In this document: piece after piece, positions 63,032 through 64,000 of the stretch
Position numbering within the stretch: position 1 is the first letter of the stretch
Layout: the number at the start of each line of letters is the position of its first letter
Source: Sulfitobacter brevis
Lineage (GTDB): Bacteria; Pseudomonadota; Alphaproteobacteria; Rhodobacterales; Rhodobacteraceae
Reading direction: 5' to 3'
DNA length: 64,000 nt
Assembly (NCBI RefSeq): GCF_900112755.1
Contig: NZ_FOMW01000013.1
Coordinates: 1 to 64,000, forward strand
Made by a program: the position numbers and the translations under genes
Notes under the pieces: model-generated
Database searches by the model: none
What the model saw: only the letters and a program-made list of their open reading frames with translations
What the model was told of the DNA's origin: nothing

Positions 63032-63592
63032 ATGACGCGGATTTTGGGAATTTCGGGAAGCTTGCGACAGGCATCCTACAACACGGCCCTGTTGCGTGCG
63101 GCGCAGGGTCTAATGCCAAAGGGTGCGAAACTGGTAGAGGGCAGCATAGCCGATATTCCGCTCTATAACGGCGACGACGAAGCTGCGACGGGGATACCGC
63201 CTGTTGTTGCAGCGCTGAAAGATCAGATCGCCGAGGCAGACGGGCTTTTGCTGTTCACGCCTGAATACAACAATTCGATCCCCGGCGTTTTCAAAAACGC
63301 GATGGACTGGACCAGCCGCCCTGCCAAAGACATGGGCCGCGTTTTCGGCAGCAAACCAGTCGCGGTGCTCGGCGCTACGCCTGGCGGTTTTGGCACGATC
63401 CTCGCGCAAGACGCGTGGCTGCCGGTGTTGCGCACCTTGGGCACGCGTCCGTGGTTTGAAGGCCGGTTGATGGTGGCGCGGGCCGGCGATGTATTCGACG
63501 ATCAAGGCACACTGGCTGACCCGCAAATACGCGAAAGGTTGGAAAGTTTTCTGGCGGGTTTCGTGAGTTTCGCCGCCGCGCAAGCTGACTGA
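63032..63592 (+). CDS. NADPH-dependent FMN reductase family protein
   Basis: The 186-residue flavodoxin-fold protein has GSLRQASYNTALLRAAQGL near the start and LLFTPEYNNSIPGVFKNAMDW (flavin-binding loop), with the GGFGTILAQ helix later. It reduces FMN, quinones or azo or nitro compounds with NADPH. An aggag site lies 7-11 bases upstream of the ATG. It follows dadA after 28 bases and may be co-transcribed. Confidence 0.88.
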   Translation: MTRILGISGSLRQASYNTALLRAAQGLMPKGAKLVEGSIADIPLYNGDDEAATGIPPVVAALKDQIAEADGLLLFTPEYNNSIPGVFKNAMDWTSRPAKDMGRVFGSKPVAVLGATPGGFGTILAQDAWLPVLRTLGTRPWFEGRLMVARAGDVFDDQGTLADPQIRERLESFLAGFVSFAAAQAD

Positions 63593-63724
63593 ACGCAGGC
63601 TGCGGCGATGCTACGGCCCTGAGCTAGGGCCAATTCAGCGCCTGCGCCTGTCGGGTCGATAAAATCGCTTAACATTGCAAGGTGATGTTCTAAACTTGTA
63701 AAAAAACCCGCTAAGGAGCGCAGG

Positions 63725-64000
63725 ATGAGCTATTCCCCATGCCCCGATCCCGCCTTGGGTGACGTTGATGGCGTAAACGCGATTGAAACCTTGATCGTCC
63801 CTCGCGCGGTTGATCTGGGCGAAATGGAGGTGCGCCGTGCCCTGCCCTCTACCAAGCGTCAAATGGTTGGTCCGTTTATCTTTTTCGACCAAATGGGTCC
63901 CGCAGAATTCCTGACCGATCAAGGCATTGATGTGCGACCGCACCCCCATATCAACCTCGCCACCCTGACCTATCTGTTTGAAGGCGAAATTCTGCACCGC
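63725..64000 (+). CDS. Pirin family protein, cut by the window end
   Basis: The first 92 residues lie in the window; the frame stays open to base 64000. The pirin pattern is visible: [19 protein letters not shown], then [11 protein letters not shown] and the metal-binding [23 protein letters not shown] stretch with two His, the third lying at the last residues. Full pirins are about 290 residues of bicupin fold with a ferric/ferrous site; some cleave quercetin. A ggagcgcagg site precedes the ATG. It is partial because of the window boundary only. Confidence 0.9.
   Translation, partial: MSYSPCPDPALGDVDGVNAIETLIVPRAVDLGEMEVRRALPSTKRQMVGPFIFFDQMGPAEFLTDQGIDVRPHPHINLATLTYLFEGEILHR

Overview
The window comes from the chromosome of a marine alphaproteobacterium of the Roseobacter group (Rhodobacteraceae/Roseobacteraceae). 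The support is high G+C content, a DMSP lyase of the DddP type, a four-subunit sarcosine oxidase locus, a ccmABCDG cytochrome c maturation cluster downstream of yajC-secD-secF, and an aerobic core set (aconitase, Fe/Mn superoxide dismutase). The genus cannot be fixed from the sequence alone.

Layout. 1-2411 is a decayed mobile-element zone: an IS5-family element inserted in the 5' end of an IS110-family transposase, a truncated phage terminase small subunit, and a frameshifted IS3-type orfA/orfB remnant. It stops against the 3' end of a tRNA-Leu(UAG) gene. 2616-8745 holds a Hint-fold protein, the NAD(P)HX repair enzyme Nnr, the nitrogen pair glnB-glnA, a small membrane protein, a lytic transglycosylase and a glyoxalase-superfamily protein. 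8811-13548 holds a heme-dependent N-demethylase family protein, divergent dddP (DMSP to DMS plus acrylate), a convergent Cys/Met-metabolism PLP enzyme, and an alpha/beta hydrolase-OsmC fusion. 13752-21718 has purB, two small secreted proteins that share a Cys motif, a lipid A type acyltransferase, a DUF1223 protein, acnA and a channel-like membrane protein.

21775-28660, all on the minus strand, reads yajC-secD-secF-TauE/SafE-Mth938-like-ccmA-ccmB-ccmC-ccmD-ccmG: Sec export and cytochrome c maturation side by side. serS and a TspO-related protein follow on the plus strand. A minus-strand envelope/translation group contains a YfgM-like protein, bamB and der. A two-gene RND efflux operon with a TetR-like operator (34953-40191), a DUF302 protein, an Atm1-type ABC exporter, a LysM protein, a LOG-family hydrolase, a host-attachment family protein and sodB come next.

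46507-52437 is the sarcosine oxidase locus in the order soxB - small membrane protein - soxD - soxA - soxG, with a structured non-coding stretch before soxD. ccmI-ruvX-DUF1289 form an overlapping plus-strand operon. TauE/SafE-PhyH dioxygenase-metallophosphoesterase form an overlapping minus-strand operon. Then come an MFS drug transporter, dusA, and a plus-strand run of a class II amidotransferase, a poly-gamma-glutamate hydrolase-type enzyme, a D-amino acid dehydrogenase, an FMN reductase and the start of a pirin gene cut by the window edge. No CRISPR array, rRNA or replication origin was seen.

No clear new defence or biosynthetic system was found. The least explained items are the sox interloper gene with its structured neighbour, the overlapping TauE-PhyH-phosphoesterase operon, the paired Cys-motif secreted proteins, the RND permease with an extra membrane insert, and the amidotransferase/gamma-PGA hydrolase/DadA group.
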